Assembly (NCBI GenBank): GCA_943788345.1
Contig: CALSPX010000004.1
Span: 248,001-312,000 of the forward strand
Direction: 5' to 3'
DNA length: 64,000 nucleotides
Source of the DNA: Ascidiaceihabitans sp023955215
GTDB lineage: Bacteria; Pseudomonadota; Alphaproteobacteria; Rhodobacterales; Rhodobacteraceae
Shown here: in pieces, positions 60,463 through 64,000 of the stretch
Position numbering within the stretch: the stretch's first letter is position 1
How the letters are laid out: every line of letters begins with the position of its first letter
Notes under the pieces: generated by a model
Seen by the model: only the letters and a program-made list of their open reading frames with translations
Told to the model about the DNA's origin: nothing
The model's database searches: none
Translations under genes and position numbers: made by a program

Positions 60463-60987
60463 CTATTCTACGACCTTTAAGCTATCGCGAAAACGACGCA
60501 TATTTTCTTGGTAATGCAAAGCAGAGGCTTCAAGCTTGGCAATAGCTTCATCGTCTAGTTGACGCACAACCTTTCCAGGTACCCCCATGACCAAAGACCC
60601 ATTAGGAATCTCTTTGCCTTCCGTAATCAACGCCCCTGCCCCAATCAGACAGTTTTTGCCGATCTTGGCCCCATTCAAAACCGTTGCGCCCATTCCGATC
60701 AGTGTGTTGTCGCCAATGGTACAGCCATGCAGCATAACCTTGTGACCGATGGTGCAGTTGGTTCCAATTGTTAGTGGAAACCCCTTATCAATATGCATAA
60801 CTGTGTTTTCTTGAACATTGGTGCCTTCACCGATCAAGATGATCTCGTGATCAGCGCGAATAGTTGACCCGAACCAAACTGATGCCCCCGCCAACATAAC
60901 GACCTTGCCAATAAGGTTGGCGTCCGCAGCAACCCAAGTGTCTTCATGCAATTGAGGCTTGTCAGCACCTAGTGCGTAAAGGGTCAT
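60463..60987 (-). CDS. Gamma-class carbonic anhydrase-like protein
   Basis: A 174-residue left-handed beta-helix protein of the YrdA/PaaY/CaiE group. Hexapeptide repeats are clear (IGKVVMLAGASVWFGSTIRA, IGDNTLIGMGATVLNGAKIG), with metal-ligand histidines in VMHIDKGF and IGHKVMLHGCTIG. Members are carbonic anhydrases or thioesterases; activity is unproven here. Start overlaps the gmk stop by ATGA. Confidence 0.9.
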   Translation of the reverse strand: MTLYALGADKPQLHEDTWVAADANLIGKVVMLAGASVWFGSTIRADHEIILIGEGTNVQENTVMHIDKGFPLTIGTNCTIGHKVMLHGCTIGDNTLIGMGATVLNGAKIGKNCLIGAGALITEGKEIPNGSLVMGVPGKVVRQLDDEAIAKLEASALHYQENMRRFRDSLKVVE

Positions 60988-61625
60988 GATGTTTCCTCAA
61001 ACTGAGTTTGCAGAGCGCGAACATGATCCGTCAGCTGTGGTTGCTGGCTGCGACGAAGGCGCGTTGCCGTGATGATGGTCTTCAACTGCTCCTCGGTTTT
61101 ATCCAAGTCATCGTTGACCAAAACAAAATCATAGCCACCCCAGTGACTTATCTCATCCCAGCTTTTTTCCATACGACGGCCGATGGTTTCCGCATCATCT
61201 TGACCACGTTTTTCGAGACGATTGCGAAGCTCTGGAATAGAGGGTGGCAATAGGAAGATCGACAAAGTGTGCGCACCAAGGGCTGAGTTATTGATCTGTT
61301 GGGCCCCCTGCCAATCGATGTCAAACAGGACATCTCGGCCAGTGTTTATAGTTTCTTCAATTGGGCCTTTGGGTGATCCGTAAAAGTTACCAAAAACGTG
61401 GGCGTGCTCCAGCATCTCGCCATCCGCCACCATGCCTTTAAATTCGGCCTCTTCCATAAAGTGATAATCGGCTCCGTCGACCTCACCTTTGCGCGGTGAA
61501 CGCGTTGTGGCTGAAACGGAAAAATCCAATTCAGGATCCCAAACACGAAGCCGTTTGGCCAATGTACTTTTGCCCGCGCCGGACGGCGAACTAAGGATGA
61601 TTAAAAGGCCACGGCGATCATTCAT
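60984..61625 (-). CDS. gmk: Guanylate kinase
   Basis: Essential GMP kinase. The 213-residue protein has the P-loop ILSSPSGAGKSTLAKRLRV, the GMP-binding SVSATTRSPRKGEVDGADYH, VLFDIDWQGAQQI and RMEKSWDEISHW. Six bases after yicC. Confidence 0.97.
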   Translation of the reverse strand: MNDRRGLLIILSSPSGAGKSTLAKRLRVWDPELDFSVSATTRSPRKGEVDGADYHFMEEAEFKGMVADGEMLEHAHVFGNFYGSPKGPIEETINTGRDVLFDIDWQGAQQINNSALGAHTLSIFLLPPSIPELRNRLEKRGQDDAETIGRRMEKSWDEISHWGGYDFVLVNDDLDKTEEQLKTIITATRLRRSQQPQLTDHVRALQTQFEETS

Positions 61626-61630
61626 GCCAT

Positions 61631-62521
61631 TTACTCCACGTTTTGAACTTGTTCACGCATTTGGTCTATCAACACCTTCAAGGCAAGTCCTTCGCGTGTC
61701 AGTTCTGCATTCTGCGCTTTAGAACACAAGGTATTTGCCTCGCGGTTGAATTCTTGCATCAGAAAATCCATCTTACGGCCAACGGGTGTCGTTTCATCTA
61801 ACAACCCTTGTGTCGCGACAACATGTGCATTCAACCGGTCGATTTCTTCAGTCACATCTGCCTTTACAGCGAGCAATGCAAGTTCCTGCGCAACGCGGGA
61901 TTCATCAAGGTTGTCGGCATTTTCCATGATCACGGCCAAATTCTTCTTGAGCGATGCAGCAACCTCAATTGCACGTGTTTGCGCAATGTTGTCTGCAGAT
62001 TGGGTTCGTGTTTCGACCTCTACCAATTGAGCACGCAGAACCTTTTCTAGGGCCGCCCCTTCACTTGATCGCATCGCATCAAATGAATCGATCAATTCGC
62101 CAGCCTGCGCCAATAACACCTTACTCAACTCTGTCGTGTCTTCCACAACCACATTTTGATCTAGAACACCGCGCATCGCTACAATATCTGATGCCTTGGA
62201 TGGTGCCAAAGACAGGCCTGCATCCATCGCTTGGGTCTCAATTTCCGTCATCGCGTCGAGGATATCGCGTAAGACTGCGTCGTTCACTTTAGCTGCACCA
62301 GAGGTTTCTTCGCGGTTGATGCGCAGTGACAAGGTGACATTGCCACGTGCCGTCACAGCAGCCAGCGCTTTGCGCAGGCCTATCTCCAACCCATCAATCC
62401 AATCGGGCACACGCAAACGTAGATCAAGGCCCTTGCCATTAACGCTGCGCAATTCCCATGCCCAGCTCCAGCCATCAAGCGCACCAGTTGCAGAAGCGAA
62501 TCCTGTCATCGATTTCAGCAT
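61631..62521 (-). CDS. YicC family endoribonuclease
   Basis: A 296-residue YicC protein with the N-terminal MLKSMTGFASATGALDGWSW and RSVNGKGLDLRLRVP, and the C-terminal DUF1732 part GRKMDFLMQEFNREANTLCS KAQNAELT. E. coli YicC has endoribonuclease activity. yicC-gmk adjacency is widespread. First gene of the minus-strand run that leads into phoR. Confidence 0.93.
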   Translation of the reverse strand: MLKSMTGFASATGALDGWSWAWELRSVNGKGLDLRLRVPDWIDGLEIGLRKALAAVTARGNVTLSLRINREETSGAAKVNDAVLRDILDAMTEIETQAMDAGLSLAPSKASDIVAMRGVLDQNVVVEDTTELSKVLLAQAGELIDSFDAMRSSEGAALEKVLRAQLVEVETRTQSADNIAQTRAIEVAASLKKNLAVIMENADNLDESRVAQELALLAVKADVTEEIDRLNAHVVATQGLLDETTPVGRKMDFLMQEFNREANTLCSKAQNAELTREGLALKVLIDQMREQVQNVE

Positions 62522-62753
62522 ATCAAAGTCCCATTTCGTTTTTCGCTGTGCATAAGGTTAAAGCAGCCCTTATCGCAACCCTTCGGCCATATCACGCCAA
62601 TACGAGCGAGGTGCATTGGCCCATTAACCAATTGTTAAGTTTAAACACCATATTTCGATTAAAATGTAATATTAATCTTTCATCAACCTGTCCCATATCC
62701 TTGTCACACAGGCCGCAGGGAAAATTGTATGTTAACTCTACGGTGGAAGCTCG
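62522..62753. promoter_or_regulatory. Divergent region yicC / PAS_5 gene
   Basis: A 232-base AT-rich gap that must hold promoters for both directions. I see no clear operator, ORF or RNA element. Confidence 0.35.
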
Positions 62754-63434
62754 ATGAAACAAACCAATGAACAGAATGTTGTCAAAATGAACAACTATCG
62801 AACAGATACTGGTTTTTCCGCGTTGTCCCAAGTCGAGTCCTATTGGGAAGCGTTGCGCGGCTCGCGCTTGGTCCCGAAGCGGTCGGAAATCGATCCACGT
62901 GGAATTGAGCATGCGTTAGAATATACCTTTGTGTTGGAGCGAATTGCGATCCGCATGGCCCGTTTCCGCATCGCGGGGAGTCATCTTTGCAATATCATGG
63001 GCATGGAAGTACGTGGAATGCCGCTGAGTTCCTTCATCACACCGTCTGGCCGCGAAACGTTGGGCAGTGTTTTGGAAGACGTTTTCCAAAGCCCCTCGGC
63101 CTGTGAGCTTGAGATGGAGGCAGAGGTCGGTCGTAAAAAACCAGCGATGGAAGCACGAATGGTGCTGATGCCGTTGCGCAGTGATTTGGGCGATGTCAGT
63201 CGCATATTGGGTTGTTTTGTCGCCAAAGGGGAGTTGGGCACGCAACCACGCCGGTTTGAAATTGTGACGACCAAACTGCGGTGCCTCAGCGCCGGTAAAA
63301 TTGAACAATATGTGCCACAACAATGCGAAATCGCTGCGCGACCCAGTGGATTTCGTGAAAAGCAAACAGATTTTAATCACGCGAGCGTTCCGACAAAAGC
63401 CCCACACCTGCGGCTAATTAAAACAGCCAATTGA
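62754..63434 (+). CDS. PAS_5 domain protein
   Basis: A 226-residue soluble protein. SQVESYWEALRGSRLVPKRS, then EYTFVLERIAIRMARFRIAG and ARMVLMPLRSDLGDVSRILG match the PAS_5 (PF07310) pattern found in many alphaproteobacterial single-domain proteins. No output domain follows; the C-terminal 70 residues look disordered. A signal-sensing or adaptor role is only a guess. Convergent with the DAHP synthase gene. Confidence 0.82.
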   Translation: MKQTNEQNVVKMNNYRTDTGFSALSQVESYWEALRGSRLVPKRSEIDPRGIEHALEYTFVLERIAIRMARFRIAGSHLCNIMGMEVRGMPLSSFITPSGRETLGSVLEDVFQSPSACELEMEAEVGRKKPAMEARMVLMPLRSDLGDVSRILGCFVAKGELGTQPRRFEIVTTKLRCLSAGKIEQYVPQQCEIAARPSGFREKQTDFNHASVPTKAPHLRLIKTAN

Positions 63435-63506
63435 GCTAAGAACGGAAAAAGGCGACGCTTATTCCGCGCCGCCCTCTTCAATTTCAAATCTGTAGACTTA
63501 GTCAGC

Positions 63507-64000
63507 TTAGACTGCACGAGACTCGCGCAAAGCAGACAATTCCTCGGCAACCAAGAACGCCAACTCAAGAGATTGGCTGGCGTTTAGGCGTGGATCGCAC
63601 GCAGTGTGGTAACGATCGGATAGGTCTTCGTCACTCACCGCACGTACGCCACCGGTACATTCGGTCACATCTTGGCCAGTCATCTCAAAGTGTACGCCAC
63701 CCGGAATCGTGCCCTCAGCTTGGTGAATACCAAAGAACTCACGAACTTCGCGAAGAACCGATTCGAACGGACGTGTTTTGTAGCCACTTTCAGATTTGAT
63801 CGTATTGCCATGCATCGCGTCACAGGTCCAAAGCACGTTAGCGCCCTCTTCCTGAACAGCTTTGATCAAACGCGGCAAGTGATCACCAACACTGCCCGCA
63901 CCAAAGCGCGCGATAAGGGTTAAACGACCCTCTTCGTTCTCAGGGTTCAATTTTGCCATCAAGACCTTAAGGTCTTCAGCAGTCGTTGTTGGACCACATT
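63507..64000 (-). CDS. Class II 3-deoxy-7-phosphoheptulonate synthase, C-terminal part
   Basis: First enzyme of the shikimate pathway, joining PEP and erythrose 4-phosphate. The frame runs out of the window, so only about 163 C-terminal residues of some 450-460 are visible. Class II motifs: CGPTTTAEDLKVLMAKLNPE at the window edge, LTLIARFGAGSVGDHLPRLI, WTCDAMHGNTIKSESGYKTR and PGGVHFEMTGQDVTECTGG, which carry substrate and metal ligands. The start codon lies outside. Together with aroQ, two shikimate genes lie in this window. Confidence 0.95.
   Translation of the reverse strand, partial: CGPTTTAEDLKVLMAKLNPENEEGRLTLIARFGAGSVGDHLPRLIKAVQEEGANVLWTCDAMHGNTIKSESGYKTRPFESVLREVREFFGIHQAEGTIPGGVHFEMTGQDVTECTGGVRAVSDEDLSDRYHTACDPRLNASQSLELAFLVAEELSALRESRAV

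Noticed and set aside
1..64000. tRNA, rRNA, CRISPR arrays, prophage or insertion sequences
   Set aside because: Intergenic gaps were read on both strands; none shows a cloverleaf, regular spacer-repeat pattern, transposase or integrase.

Overview
The window is ordinary chromosome from a marine alphaproteobacterium of the Rhodobacteraceae (Roseobacter group). Gene content supports this: ChpT of the CtrA phosphorelay, DUF4167, DUF3553, an L21 protein with a C-terminal helix-hairpin-helix extension, an orphan LuxR, the OlsBA ornithine-lipid pair, a PAS_5 protein and a corrinoid/THF C1 cluster. Base composition by eye is moderate for the group. I saw no rRNA, tRNA, IS element, phage or CRISPR array.

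Layout. 1-5.2 kb (+): two tandem ureohydrolases, a DUF1499 protein, prfA-prmC and DUF4167. 5.2-12.6 kb (-): a six-gene chain lptF-lptG-lptD-surA-pdxA-ksgA in which each stop overlaps the next start (outer-membrane LPS export and assembly, plus PLP synthesis and rRNA methylation). 12.7-20 kb: pepA-holC, a membrane retropepsin-like protease, MarC, an ABC-F ATPase, ndk, a TfoX C-terminal-domain protein and a frameshifted galM. 20.1-24.3 kb (+): a three-gene unit of a class IV aminotransferase, a fused E1 alpha/beta ThDP dehydrogenase and a FabD-like acyltransferase. 24.4-26.7 kb (-): a C1 cluster (PF13769 protein, MTHFR-like protein, methyl-THF:corrinoid methyltransferase). 27-31 kb: ppx/gppA-rlmE and DUF2059 proteins. 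31.1-36.9 kb (+): rplU-rpmA, LysE, a broken GNAT, obgE-proB-proA. 36.9-41.3 kb: chpT, DUF3553, olsB-olsA, rpsB-tsf. 41.4-43.8 kb: Tat-exported metallo-beta-lactamase-fold protein, orphan luxR and aroQ. 44.2-52.7 kb: an acyl-CoA catabolic island (three SDRs, thiolase, NMO-like protein, APH-type kinase, thioesterase II, VOC protein, ACAD10/11-like dehydrogenase). 53-62.5 kb (-): yicC-gmk-gamma-CA-phoR-pstSCAB-phoU-phoB, with a clear Pho box before pstS. The window ends in a PAS_5 gene and the 3' part of a class II DAHP synthase gene.

Noteworthy points. The aminotransferase/E1-fusion/acyltransferase unit has no E2 or E3 beside it and its function is unclear. The APH-kinase plus ACAD10/11-like dehydrogenase suggests a 4-hydroxyacyl-CoA (levulinate-type) route. 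Four otherwise well preserved genes (ABC-F C-terminus, galM, a DUF2059 gene, a GNAT gene) each carry one apparent single-base frameshift, while essential genes are intact. A short intergenic repeat occurs just after two unrelated genes. Two unrecognised mini-ORFs lie behind the orphan luxR, with a terminator oriented for them.
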